Shown here: positions 37,301 to 44,820 of the stretch, piece after piece
How the letters are laid out: each line of letters opens with the position of its first letter
Position numbering within the stretch: the stretch's first letter is position 1
Assembly: GCA_033811195.1 (NCBI GenBank)
Contig: JAPXOZ010000003.1
Location: 62,001 to 126,000, forward strand
DNA: 64,000 bases
Origin: Cacconaster sp033811195
GTDB taxonomy: Bacteria; Bacteroidota; Bacteroidia; Bacteroidales; UBA932
Direction: 5' to 3'
The notes under the pieces: generated by a model
The model's input: the letters and a program-made list of their open reading frames with translations, nothing else
Database searches by the model: none
Told to the model about the DNA's origin: nothing
Translations under genes and position numbers: made by a program

Positions 37301-37589
37301 CATCAATCTTTGCTCTTCCGGCCACTGCTACAGTAGCGGTTTTGTAGCCCATTGATGTGAATTCCAAGGTGCCATTGGCAGGAACCAAGATTGTGTAGAA
37401 ACCATCAATATCAGTGGCCGTACCGGTTTGAGTACCCCGTACTACGACATAGACACCGACGAGTGGTTCACCACTCTTGTCAGTCACCTTACCGGTGACA
37501 TTGATGTTCTGAGCCCACATTGTTCCAGCTGAGAGAATCAATGCGAACATTGCCATCATCAGATGGCGTAGTTTTCTGGAAACGAACAT
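34374..37589 (-). CDS. SusC/RagA-family TonB-dependent outer-membrane transporter
   Basis: This is a 1071-residue TonB-dependent transporter. After the signal peptide (ending MWAQ) there is a carboxypeptidase-like regulatory domain (VTGKVTDKSGEPLVGVYVVV), the DUF4480-type linker, a plug with GGTSASEGKDNQPLFVVDG and the SusC signature VLKGPAASALYGSRAANGVV, and a 22-strand-type barrel ending in aromatic GLNLTF. No N-terminal secretin/TonB extra domain is present, so it is not an obvious FecI/FecR-controlled type. susD follows directly. The ligand cannot be assigned from context. Confidence 0.95.
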   Translation of the reverse strand: MFVSRKLRHLMMAMFALILSAGTMWAQNINVTGKVTDKSGEPLVGVYVVVRGTQTGTATDIDGFYTILVPANGTLEFTSMGYKTATVAVAGRAKIDVVLEDDALLLEDAVVTALGIKKERKSLGYAVEDLKSEELMKIKTANPISSLSGKIAGVNITQSSGAAGSGAQIILRGGTSASEGKDNQPLFVVDGIIYDNSSTVVGNSAFDGSYRSATTTSNRVMDINPEDIESMSVLKGPAASALYGSRAANGVVLITTKRGQEGVVEVNFSSKLSTSWAKALPKFQNQYIMGFMEDQYDSSKKYIGTVFNDYSYNSWGKEGGVFYDNMGTFFDNGLILDESISVSGGTKQGSYYLSGSLFDQNGIVPTTGYKKYTFRFNGDQKIGIFTFSASAAYSKAHTDKTLTGAGLYGSAGTGALYSVYTWAPSDNMSRYLNEDGTRFRHFADRQDPWDDRDNPYWIINKFNIFDDTDRFTGNLNVRADITDWWNISYKIGIDRYTQVDSKRIAAGSAIKQVFQKGMMSDNTRQYEYMTNSIISDMNKKFGDFEVGLMLGAATDQYKTNSDYLMAYNFSVPDFFSYANTTTDNKAFSHGSSLKRLIGVFGEARASWRNMVYLTVTGRNDWTSTLPLDSRSYFYPSVSGSFVFTQLLQDLNVMDDSILSFGKVRVSWAKVGKDTGVYETATALWPVGTYLGELVGVGNSWTRGNPYLKPEMTKSTEIGIELSFFKNRLHIDYAYYTNDSFNQILSPRGPQSTGYIFCSINAGNVYNKGMELSISGTPIETRNFRWDVALNMAGNRGTMDGLPSGTDVMYVTDVQYGPAKAASYNGGDFMAIAGYKWSRNKAGNVIVDKNGFPTYAANTYYAVGNREATFAGGFNNTIHWKGFTFNMLWEFRVGGDVFNGTQYAMDVAGTSQFSADIRNKPLTINGDFQVGTVKNADGEDEPVYEARSNTWDPNQVYDFNGVPTSGQNIIRNYYTNYYTQEAANYITKVNLLRLRALSVAYEFPKKWMEKTGFIKRASLSLSANNLLLFTNYKGDPEVAVAGAGVGGSSSVGFAYCDVPATSGMTFGLNLTF

Positions 37590-37669
37590 AAATAGAATTT
37601 TTGATTAATAAATTTGTATTTTAAGTTAAATAAGCATCCAACTGGTGTTGTAGATTATTCCACTATTAC

Positions 37670-38677
37670 TTATTTTATTGCTTGCTCTATAGATACGGCA
37701 ACTGCCACAGTGGCTCCTACCATTGGATTGTTACCCATTCCGAGGAATCCCATCATCTCCACATGTGCAGGAACACTGGATGACCCCGCGAACTGTGCAT
37801 CGGAGTGCATACGGCCCATAGTATCGGTCATACCGTAGGAAGCGGGACCTGCCGCCATGTTGTCAGGATGGAGTGTTCGTCCTGTACCGCCGCCGGAAGC
37901 CACTGAAAAATAGTTTTTGCCTTGCTGGACGCACTCTTTTTTGTAAGTGCCGGCAACAGGATGTTGAAAGCGCGTGGGGTTGGTGGAGTTACCGGTAATT
38001 GACACGTCCACACCCTCTTTGTGCATGATAGCAACACCCTCGCGAACATCATCTGCACCATAACAGTTGACCTTAGCTCTGGGTCCGTTGGAGTAAGCCT
38101 TGCTCTTTATAACTTCGAGTTTGCCTGTGTAATAATCGAATTTGGTCTGCACATAAGTAAAGCCGTTGATTCTTGAAATAATCATAGCGGCATCCTTACC
38201 AAGTCCGTTGAGAATCACACGCAGAGGCTGCTTACGCACTTTGTTTGCCATTTCGGCAATCTTGATAGCCCCCTCTGCAGCAGCAAATGACTCGTGCCCA
38301 GCCAAAAATGCGAAACACTTTGTCTCATCGCGAAGGAGACGGGCAGCGAGATTACCGTGGCCCAGACCAACCTTACGGTCGTCTGCTACTGATCCTGCTA
38401 TGCAGAATGCCTGCAGACCTTCACCGATAGCCTCGGCGGCATCAGCTGCATTCTTACAGCCTTTCTTAATTGCTATAGCTGCGCCTACAACATAGGCCCA
38501 TTTTGCATTTTCAAAGCAGATCTTCTGTGTCTGCTCACACTCGAGGTAGGGGTCAATTCCATACTCTTCGCAAATCTTGTTTGCCTCTTCAATGGAGGCG
38601 ATGCCATAAGATTTCAACACTTTGTTGATATTGTCAATACGACGGTTTTGGCTTTCGAATTTTACTTTACGTATCAT
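37670..38677 (-). CDS. GGGtGRT protein of unknown function
   Basis: This 335-residue protein carries the namesake motif GGGTGRT at residues 262-268 and matches the GGGtGRT family, whose function is not known to me. It has eight cysteines (36, 47, 54, 74, 92, 121, 205, 249) and no membrane segment or signal peptide, so it is cytosolic. It starts 21 bases after a NifU-like Fe-S scaffold gene, a pairing seen in other anaerobes. The context suggests a role in making or loading a metal cluster, but this is inference. The glycine-rich motif could bind a phosphate-containing cofactor. Confidence 0.85.
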   Translation of the reverse strand: MIRKVKFESQNRRIDNINKVLKSYGIASIEEANKICEEYGIDPYLECEQTQKICFENAKWAYVVGAAIAIKKGCKNAADAAEAIGEGLQAFCIAGSVADDRKVGLGHGNLAARLLRDETKCFAFLAGHESFAAAEGAIKIAEMANKVRKQPLRVILNGLGKDAAMIISRINGFTYVQTKFDYYTGKLEVIKSKAYSNGPRAKVNCYGADDVREGVAIMHKEGVDVSITGNSTNPTRFQHPVAGTYKKECVQQGKNYFSVASGGGTGRTLHPDNMAAGPASYGMTDTMGRMHSDAQFAGSSSVPAHVEMMGFLGMGNNPMVGATVAVAVSIEQAIK

Positions 38678-38698
38678 TTATAAATATACCTCCTCTTA

Positions 38699-39400
38699 TT
38701 AGTCAATTCTGGGATCAATAAACTTTATCGCTCCTTGCTCAGCGGTAAATCTGCCATAGTGTGCGGTAGCCTTTTTGAGTGCCTCATTGGCATCCATTCC
38801 TTTCTTAATAAGGTCCATCATCTCACCGAGACGGACAAACTCATAACCGCATACCTCGTCATCTTCATCAAGAGCAATCTTGCTAACATAACCCTCAGCA
38901 GTTTCAAGGTAGCGGACTCCCTTTGCCTTGGTTGAGAACATAGTGCCAACCGTGGAGCGGAGTCCCTTACCGAGGTCTTCCAGACATGCACCGACTATGA
39001 GGCCACCCTCTGAGAAAGCGGACTGGGTGCGTCCATAGACAATCTGAAGAAAGAGTTCGCGCATCGCTGTGTTTATTGCGTCGCACACTAAGTCGGTGTT
39101 GAGAGCTTCAAGAAGGGTTTTGCCTGGGAGAATCTCACCGGCCATTGCAGCGGAATGAGTCATCCCTGAGCAACCTATCGTCTCTACAAGAGCCTCTTCT
39201 ATAATGCCCTTCTTGACGTTGAGGGTGAGCTTACAGGCACCTTGTTGAGGTGCGCACCAGCCAATACCGTGCGTAAAGCCTGATATGTCCTTTACCTCTT
39301 TTACTTTCACCCACTTACCCTCTCCGGGAATAGGTGAGGGCCCGTGGTTAGGTCCCTTCTTTACAACACACATATGTTCTACTTCGTGTGAATAAATCAT
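38699..39400 (-). CDS. NifU/IscU-like iron-sulfur scaffold protein
   Basis: This 233-residue protein resembles the U-type Fe-S scaffold fold. The segment ETIGCSGMTHSAAMAGEIL (C77) parallels the second Cys region of IscU, and C139 in VGACLEDLG parallels the third; further cysteines are C11, C49, C56 and C106. The N- and C-terminal parts are extended compared with IscU, with a C-terminal helical region. It precedes the GGGtGRT gene and both likely form one transcript. A promoter-like TTTG-N20-GAATTTTG occurs upstream on the minus strand near 39466-39500. It is distinct from housekeeping SufU/IscU and so likely a dedicated scaffold. Confidence 0.82.
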   Translation of the reverse strand: MIYSHEVEHMCVVKKGPNHGPSPIPGEGKWVKVKEVKDISGFTHGIGWCAPQQGACKLTLNVKKGIIEEALVETIGCSGMTHSAAMAGEILPGKTLLEALNTDLVCDAINTAMRELFLQIVYGRTQSAFSEGGLIVGACLEDLGKGLRSTVGTMFSTKAKGVRYLETAEGYVSKIALDEDDEVCGYEFVRLGEMMDLIKKGMDANEALKKATAHYGRFTAEQGAIKFIDPRID

Positions 39401-39564
39401 AATTTACTATCTAATGTTAAAATGGTTTTAAAACTGGTTGTTCTTTTCCGGGTGTAATTATAATCTGACAAAATTCGCGTGAATTTTTGAATAATACAAA
39501 TCGTTATTAGATTATTCGAAAGGAGTTTTCTTAGGTTACCGGAAACGCTCTCGTTGATGTTCTG

Positions 39565-39637
39565 AGCGGAATACGAGGTTCGAACTCGCGACCTTCGGCT
39601 TGGGAAGCCAACGCTCTGCCAACTGAGCTAATTCCGC
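39565..39637 (-). tRNA. tRNA-Gly (anticodon CCC)
   Basis: A complete 73-base cloverleaf is read on the minus strand. The acceptor GCGGAAT pairs with ATTCCGC, and discriminator T is normal for bacterial tRNA-Gly. The anticodon stem TTGGC/GCCGA holds loop TTCCCAA, giving anticodon CCC. The T arm has GCGAG TTCGAAC CTCGT. CCA is not encoded. A consensus promoter lies 13 bases upstream. Confidence 0.95.
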
Positions 39638-39649
39638 AAAACCAAGATA

Positions 39650-39681
39650 CAAATATAAGAAAAATCGCCAGATTGTACAAA
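39650..39681 (-). promoter_or_regulatory. Promoter of tRNA-Gly (TTTG-N20-TATATTTG)
   Basis: Minus-strand TTTG (39678-39681) and TATATTTG (39650-39657) are spaced by 20 bases, an exact consensus match. Predicted initiation is a few bases before the mature tRNA 5' end at 39637. Confidence 0.8.
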
Positions 39682-39703
39682 TCACATCCAAAAAAGATCA
39701 TTT

Positions 39704-39734
39704 CTTGATAATATATCATTTTTTCGTACTTTTG
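39704..39734 (+). promoter_or_regulatory. Promoter of lysA (CTTG-N19-TACTTTTG)
   Basis: CTTG (39704-39707) and TACTTTTG (39727-39734) are spaced by 19 bases on the plus strand. Predicted initiation near 39738-39740 gives a leader of about 20 bases before the lysA ATG. Confidence 0.75.
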
Positions 39735-39760
39735 CAAGATTAATAATAAAGTATTCAACG

Positions 39761-40921
39761 ATGATTACTAAACAGGCAATTGAGGTTTTTAAAAAGATTG
39801 AAACTCCCTTCTATTACTATGATGTCGAGCTTCTAAATAAGACTCTCGATATCTACAAATCCCAGATTGAAAAATATGGTTATCATGCCCACTATGCGCT
39901 GAAGGCCAATGCTAATGATCGAATCCTTGATATCATCAAAGGGTACGGTCTTGGTGCCGACTGTGTGAGTGGCAATGAAGTTAAACTTGCAGTGAAGGCA
40001 GGTTTCTCCGCTGATAAAATTGTATTTGCTGGTGTGGGCAAATCGGATAAGGAGATCAAGGCTGCGCTTGATGCCGGCATTTTCGGATTCAATTGCGAGT
40101 CAATTCCCGAAATTAGTGTAATCAACGAACTTGCCGGAAAGATGGGAAAAAAGGCGAGGATCTCTCTCCGTATCAATCCTGATATCGACGCACATACCCA
40201 CAAGTATATTAGCACGGGTCGTAAAGAGGACAAATTCGGTATCAGTCCCTGGATGTTTCAGGATGTTGTTGATACGATGTCACAGTGCAAGCATATTGAC
40301 TTCATAGGCCTTCATTTTCATGTGGGTTCTCAGATAACTGACTTGTCTGTTTTCAAATATACCTGTAAGAGGGTAGAGGAATTGCAGAAATGGTTTATCG
40401 ATAAGGGTCTTTTCATAAAAAACATTAACCTCGGCGGTGGTCTGGGAATCAACTATGACAACCCTAATGATAATCCAATTGCTCCTTTAGAGGAGTATTT
40501 TAAGATTATAAATGAGAACCTTATTGTTCGTCCGGGACAGGATGTCCATTTTGAACCAGGCAGGGCTATTGTGGGACAGTGCGGCCATCTTATCTCGAGG
40601 GTTCTCTATGTAAAGGTAGGCCAGCGGAAAAAATTCGCCATTCTTGATGCTGGCATGAATGACCTTATTCGCCCCGCTCTTTATCAAGCACACCACGCAA
40701 TTGAAAATCTTACATCCACAGGTCGTCCCCTAAGATATGACGTTGTAGGACCTGTTTGTGAGTCCAGTGACAGTTGGGGCAAAAATATCCTCCTCAATAA
40801 TACGCAGCGCGGTGATATTGTAGCACTCCATTCGGCGGGTGCCTATGGACAGGTAATGGCGATGAAGTACAACCAGAGGGATTTGGCTAAAGCATATTAT
40901 AGTGATGAGTTGGGGGTGTAG
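39761..40921 (+). CDS. lysA: Diaminopimelate decarboxylase
   Basis: LysA makes L-lysine from meso-diaminopimelate. The 386-residue PLP enzyme has the Schiff-base Lys48 in YALKANAN, the HVGSQ and GGGLG motifs that hold the cofactor phosphate, EPGRAIVGQCG, and the CESSD motif that closes the active site from the partner subunit. It has its own promoter (39704-39734) and stands alone. The stop codon TAG (40919-40921) is the first three bases of the heptamer array that follows. Confidence 0.96.
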   Translation: MITKQAIEVFKKIETPFYYYDVELLNKTLDIYKSQIEKYGYHAHYALKANANDRILDIIKGYGLGADCVSGNEVKLAVKAGFSADKIVFAGVGKSDKEIKAALDAGIFGFNCESIPEISVINELAGKMGKKARISLRINPDIDAHTHKYISTGRKEDKFGISPWMFQDVVDTMSQCKHIDFIGLHFHVGSQITDLSVFKYTCKRVEELQKWFIDKGLFIKNINLGGGLGINYDNPNDNPIAPLEEYFKIINENLIVRPGQDVHFEPGRAIVGQCGHLISRVLYVKVGQRKKFAILDAGMNDLIRPALYQAHHAIENLTSTGRPLRYDVVGPVCESSDSWGKNILLNNTQRGDIVALHSAGAYGQVMAMKYNQRDLAKAYYSDELGV

Positions 40922-41178
40922 TATGTAGTATGTAGTATGTAGTATGTAGTATGTAGTGTGTAGTGTGTAGTGTGTAGTGTGTAGTGTGTAGTGTGTAGTG
41001 TGTAGTGTGTAGTGTGTAGTGTGAGTTGCGGGTTGCGATTTGCGGGTTACGGGTTGCGAGTTACGGGTTGTGAGTTGCGAGTTGTGAGTTGCGAGTTGTG
41101 AGTTGCGAGTAGTGAGTTGCGAGTTACGGGATGCGATGTGCGGGGTGTGGGGTGCGGAGTGCGGAGTGCGGAGTAGAG
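40919..41178. repeat. Long heptamer-repeat array downstream of lysA
   Basis: About 37 consecutive 7-base units keep one phase from the lysA stop codon onward: five TAGTATG (40919-40953), ten TAGTGTG (40954-41023), then some twenty degenerate units of the AGTTGCG/GGTTGCG/GGTTACG/AGTTGTG type, ending with GTGCGGA-like units near 41178. The sequence class changes along the array but the period does not. There are no spacers and no coding frame of note, so it is neither a CRISPR nor a gene. Confidence 0.92.
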
Positions 41179-41212
41179 TTTGTTATAGTTACGGAAAGAT
41201 TGTGGAAAATAT

Positions 41213-41226
41213 ATAGAGTACTCTAT
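41213..41226. promoter_or_regulatory. Perfect palindrome ATAGAGTACTCTAT upstream of ffh
   Basis: This 14-bp perfect palindrome lies 80 bases before the ffh start, between two heptamer blocks. The identical 14 bases occur at 62179-62192 in the divergent region between the AraC-type regulator and the collagen-like lipoprotein. A dimeric regulator site is a reasonable guess, but no protein can be named. Confidence 0.5.
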
Positions 41227-41260
41227 TATTTAAGTAAATGATTATATAGGCCAATGCTAA

Positions 41261-41295
41261 CAGCCAAAAGCTGACGGCCAACGGCCAAAAGCTAA
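41261..41295. repeat. Short second heptamer block before ffh
   Basis: Five units with exact 7-base spacing, CAGCCAA, AAGCTGA, CGGCCAA, CGGCCAA and AAGCTAA, end 10 bases before the ffh ATG at 41306. The sequence class differs from the lysA-side array, but the period is the same. Confidence 0.7.
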
Positions 41296-41305
41296 TATTA
41301 ATGAT

Positions 41306-42631
41306 ATGTTTGAAAATTTGATAGAAAGGCTTGAGAGTTCGTTTAAACTTATTAAGGGACAGGGAAGAATTACTGAGGTAAATATCTCCGAAACACTTAA
41401 GGATATCCGCAAGGCGCTTCTTGACGCCGACGTAAGTTATAAGATAGCAAAGACATTCTGCGATGAAGTAAAGCAGAAGGCACTTGGGCAGGATGTCCTA
41501 AAGGCGGTTCGCCCCGAGCAGATGATGATCAAAATCGTGCACGACGAACTCTCTCTTCTAATGGGTAGCGAGGCTTCCGATATCAATGTTAAGGGTAGTC
41601 CGGGCATTGTGTTGGTGGCAGGTCTTCAGGGTTCCGGTAAGACCACATTCTCAGCCAAATTGGCACTGAACTGTAAGTCAAAGAGGGGTATGCGTACGTT
41701 GCTAGTAGCAGGTGACGTCTATCGGCCAGCAGCCATCGATCAGTTAAAGGTACTTGGAGAGCAGGTGGGAGTAGATGTATATACCGAGGAGGGAGTCAAG
41801 GATCCCGTTTCTATTGCAAAGAATGCTGTGAAGAAGGCGCGTAGTGATGGTTATTCGCTCGTAATCATAGATACAGCCGGCCGTCTTGCAATTGATGAGC
41901 AGATGATGGATGAGATATCTTCCATTAAAAGTGCGGTCAAACCCACGGAAATTCTTTTTGTAGTGGATGCGATGACCGGTCAGGATGCTGTGGAGACGGC
42001 TAGGGCATTTAATGAAGTACTCGATTTCGACGGAGTGGTACTTACTAAGATGGATGGTGACACTCGTGGTGGTGCTGCCCTTTCTATAAAGGCCGTGGTG
42101 CAAAAGCCCATCAAGTTTATCAGTGCTGGTGAAAAGATGGAGGCTCTGGACGTCTTCTACCCCAAGCGCATAGCTGACCGTATTCTGGGTATGGGCGACG
42201 TGGTTTCTCTAGTGGAGAAGGCCCAGGAGCAATATGACGAGGAGGAGGCCCGTAGACTTCATAAGAAGATGGCTAGAAATCAGTTTAATCTTGATGATTT
42301 TTACCAGCAGATCCAGCAGATTAAAAAGATGGGCAATATTAAGGATCTGGCTTCGATGCTTCCCGGTGTCGGCAAGGCCATTAAGGATGTGGATATTGAT
42401 AACAGTTCTTTTAAGGGAGTGGAGGCTATAATACTCTCGATGACCCCTTACGAAAGGGAGAATCCCTCCGTACTTAACGGCAGTCGCCGCAAGAGGATTG
42501 CAGCAGGCAGCGGTACCTCATTGGTAGAGGTTAACCGTCTGCTCAAGCAATTTGAGGGTACACGCAAGATGATGAAGAATTTTTCATCCAATTCAATCTC
42601 TCCGAGAATGATGAGGAAAAAACGCAGATAA
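41306..42631 (+). CDS. ffh: Signal recognition particle protein Ffh
   Basis: Ffh binds signal sequences and 4.5S RNA to target nascent membrane proteins. The 441-residue protein has an N domain, a GTPase domain (P-loop GLQGSGKTTFSAKLA, DTAGR, TKMDGDTRGG) and a methionine-rich M domain with the RNA-binding segment GSRRKRIAAGSG. folD follows after 12 bases, probably on the same transcript. The ATG is preceded by heptamer repeats with no consensus -7 box, so its promoter is unclear. Confidence 0.96.
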   Translation: MFENLIERLESSFKLIKGQGRITEVNISETLKDIRKALLDADVSYKIAKTFCDEVKQKALGQDVLKAVRPEQMMIKIVHDELSLLMGSEASDINVKGSPGIVLVAGLQGSGKTTFSAKLALNCKSKRGMRTLLVAGDVYRPAAIDQLKVLGEQVGVDVYTEEGVKDPVSIAKNAVKKARSDGYSLVIIDTAGRLAIDEQMMDEISSIKSAVKPTEILFVVDAMTGQDAVETARAFNEVLDFDGVVLTKMDGDTRGGAALSIKAVVQKPIKFISAGEKMEALDVFYPKRIADRILGMGDVVSLVEKAQEQYDEEEARRLHKKMARNQFNLDDFYQQIQQIKKMGNIKDLASMLPGVGKAIKDVDIDNSSFKGVEAIILSMTPYERENPSVLNGSRRKRIAAGSGTSLVEVNRLLKQFEGTRKMMKNFSSNSISPRMMRKKRR

Positions 42632-42643
42632 GACTTCAAAGCA

Positions 42644-43516
42644 ATGATACTACTTGACGGAAAGGCCACAGCAGAGGCCATAAAAAAAGAAATCGCTTTA
42701 CAGGTGGAGCATATTGTAGCTTCGGGAGGAAAAAGACCTCATCTGGCAGCAATTATTGTTGGAGAGGACGGTGCCAGCAAAACATACGTAGCTTCAAAAG
42801 AGCATGCCTGTGCGCAAGTGGGATTTGATTCCACAGTTTATCGCCTATCGGCTCAGACTTCAGAGGAGGAACTTCTCAATCTGATTACTGAGCTCAATTC
42901 AGATAAATCGGTGGATGGGTTTATCATCCAAATGCCTCTTCCCGAAGGTATTGACGAGCAAAAAGTAATAGCAGCAGTGGATCCTCGCAAGGATGTTGAC
43001 GGATTCCATCCTGTCAATGTGGGCAGACTCTCTCTGGGACTACCGACTTTTGTCTCAGCCACCCCCTATGGTATAATGGCTCTATTGGAACACTACAAGA
43101 TCGAGACACGCGGAAAACACTGTGTGGTATTGGGACGCAGCAATATTGTAGGCCGTCCTATAGCTAATTTGCTTTCGCAAAAAGGAGGGCTCGGAGACTG
43201 TACGGTAACCCTCTGCCATAGCCGTACAAAGGATCTTGCCGAGCACACACGCCGTGCCGATATTATCATTGCAGCACTCGGTGTGCCGGAGTTTCTGAAA
43301 GGAAATATGGTCAAAGAAGGGGTCGTGGTAGTGGATGTAGGTATTACCCGCATTCCGGCGGATAATGAAAAAGGATACAGAATTGTTGGAGACGTTGCTT
43401 TTGACGAAGTGGCATCGAAATGCTCCTACATCACTCCTGTACCGGGAGGTGTTGGTCCTATGACCATCATCTCGCTCTTACGCAACACACTGCAGTCTTA
43501 CCTGATGTCGCGGTAA
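42644..43516 (+). CDS. folD: Methylenetetrahydrofolate dehydrogenase/cyclohydrolase
   Basis: FolD oxidises 5,10-methylene-THF and hydrolyses the product to 10-formyl-THF. The 290-residue protein shows the substrate segment SKTYVASKEHAC with the catalytic Lys, QMPLPEGID, KDVDGFHP, the NADP-binding VVLGRSNIVGRPIANLL and the terminal TPVPGGVGPMT. It sits 12 bases after ffh. The last 19 bases overlap the convergent MauE-thioredoxin gene. Confidence 0.96.
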   Translation: MILLDGKATAEAIKKEIALQVEHIVASGGKRPHLAAIIVGEDGASKTYVASKEHACAQVGFDSTVYRLSAQTSEEELLNLITELNSDKSVDGFIIQMPLPEGIDEQKVIAAVDPRKDVDGFHPVNVGRLSLGLPTFVSATPYGIMALLEHYKIETRGKHCVVLGRSNIVGRPIANLLSQKGGLGDCTVTLCHSRTKDLAEHTRRADIIIAALGVPEFLKGNMVKEGVVVVDVGITRIPADNEKGYRIVGDVAFDEVASKCSYITPVPGGVGPMTIISLLRNTLQSYLMSR

Positions 43517-44382
43517 CTATACTTTTCTTTGATCTCTCCTTCGTCCAGTACAATCGTCAGCGGCATAGTGCCTCCTGTAATCCTTATAAACGGGTTAGCA
43601 TCCAGAAATAAATATCGCTGATAGTCCAGACCTGAATTATCGAGAAAAACTATTGGGTCTTGTTCTATATGGCCTTGTACAAATACGACAGTCAATTCCC
43701 CATTGCTGAAATTGCTCTTGCTACGTAGGATGGCAATTTTCTGTGCCGCCATCGAGCAATATTCGCAAGATGTGCTTAAAAAACATACCACTTTCTCTCC
43801 TTCGAGAAGATCCGATGGCAGCAAACCCTGTGAGAAAGCATCTTCTAGTGCTTTCTCACTCACTGTGGTGCTACGACTATACTGGTCGTACCTCCAGTTG
43901 TCGGGAGGAGAGAGGATGAATACCGTCGCAATAGACCCGGCAATGACGATAGTGTACCAAAGCGGTTTCCAGGGGATACGAAAAGATTTCAGGCCTGCAC
44001 TCAGGCGCAGTATTATAAGCAGTACTATATTTTTAAGAAGGGATTGCCAAGGATTCATATCCACCAATTCGCCAAAACAGTGGCAACTCTCCTTATTGTC
44101 GACAATGACAAGTCCGATTAAAAATAGACTGAAGAGAGCTAGTATCAGAAATGAGGCGAAATAAATTGCCTTCGAATGAAGGTTGAAGATGAGCAATATG
44201 CCAAGGGCAAGTTCTACAGCAATAATTATTCTGGCAATGAAGTAGGATAGGCTTAGTCCGAATATTCGGAATCCGAAGATATAGATTTCAAATTGGTCAA
44301 TTGATATGAGTTTAGCTATTGCTGAAATGAGGAAAGAGATGCCTAGCAATACCCTTAGTGCATATTTAAGTCCCGGTTTCAT
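43498..44382 (-). CDS. MauE/DoxX-like membrane protein fused to thioredoxin-like domain
   Basis: This is a 294-residue membrane protein. Residues 1-130 hold four membrane segments of the MauE/DoxX type with a Cys pair in ESCHCFGEL (C100, C102). A fifth segment (about 143-158) leads to a soluble thioredoxin-like domain with a CEYC motif at 206-209 and a terminal GGTMPLTIVLDEGEI that matches the cis-Pro region. The likely job is passing electrons across the membrane to periplasmic disulfides, as MauE and VKOR-like proteins do. It lies downstream of a small cysteine-rich lipoprotein gene but a terminator separates them. Substrate unknown. Confidence 0.82.
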   Translation of the reverse strand: MKPGLKYALRVLLGISFLISAIAKLISIDQFEIYIFGFRIFGLSLSYFIARIIIAVELALGILLIFNLHSKAIYFASFLILALFSLFLIGLVIVDNKESCHCFGELVDMNPWQSLLKNIVLLIILRLSAGLKSFRIPWKPLWYTIVIAGSIATVFILSPPDNWRYDQYSRSTTVSEKALEDAFSQGLLPSDLLEGEKVVCFLSTSCEYCSMAAQKIAILRSKSNFSNGELTVVFVQGHIEQDPIVFLDNSGLDYQRYLFLDANPFIRITGGTMPLTIVLDEGEIKEKYSYRDIR

Positions 44383-44406
44383 AGTCTTTTATAATTACGA
44401 ATTGCC

Positions 44407-44435
44407 ACAAAAAGAGGGTGACCTCCCGGTCACCC
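44407..44435 (-). terminator. Terminator after cysteine-rich lipoprotein gene
   Basis: GGGTGACC (44416-44423), loop TCCC and GGTCACCC (44428-44435) form an 8-bp GC-rich stem. Reading leftward the stem is followed by TCTTTTTGT. It lies 24 bases beyond the lipoprotein stop codon. Confidence 0.85.
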
Positions 44436-44458
44436 CCTGATCAATCTTTTTCAGTTTG

Positions 44459-44680
44459 TTAGAAGAGCTGCGGAAGGCACTTTGACTCAACCTTCGTCGC
44501 AACTAGTGGTACGCTAACCATAGTATTGTAATCAGAGCATCTTTCACCATCACCAAGAACGATGTCAGATCTTTCATACACCACCTCACCATTGACCTTA
44601 GCTACGCAGTGGCACTTCTTCGAACAACCGGCGCAGAGGAAAAGTGTTCCTACTGCAAACAAAAGTAGTAACTTCTTCAT
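44459..44680 (-). CDS. Small cysteine-rich lipoprotein
   Basis: This 73-residue protein has a signal peptide ending in lipobox Cys19 (FLCAGCSKK). The mature part has four more cysteines (C23, C25, C48, C68), enough for two disulfides or a metal site, and no recognised domain. It has its own terminator downstream. Its neighbours are the MauE-thioredoxin protein and a divergent polyferredoxin, so a redox substrate role is possible but unproven. Confidence 0.75.
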   Translation of the reverse strand: MKKLLLLFAVGTLFLCAGCSKKCHCVAKVNGEVVYERSDIVLGDGERCSDYNTMVSVPLVATKVESKCLPQLF

Positions 44681-44820
44681 TGTGATAATTCTTATTTAAG
44701 TATGTTAATTAGTTCCCTGCAAATATTGATCCAGAATTCTGGACAGCCGCAAAAATAGTCTTTATTTTTAACATATGGAAATAATAAATTACTTTTGACG
44801 AAAATTAGGAATTTTAGAAG

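Noticed and set aside
32492..37589. Full polysaccharide utilisation locus
   Set aside because: Only susC and susD are present; no carbohydrate enzyme or sensor is adjacent.
40919..41178. Tandem array considered as a CRISPR
   Set aside because: Units are 7 bases with no unique spacers, and no cas genes are present.
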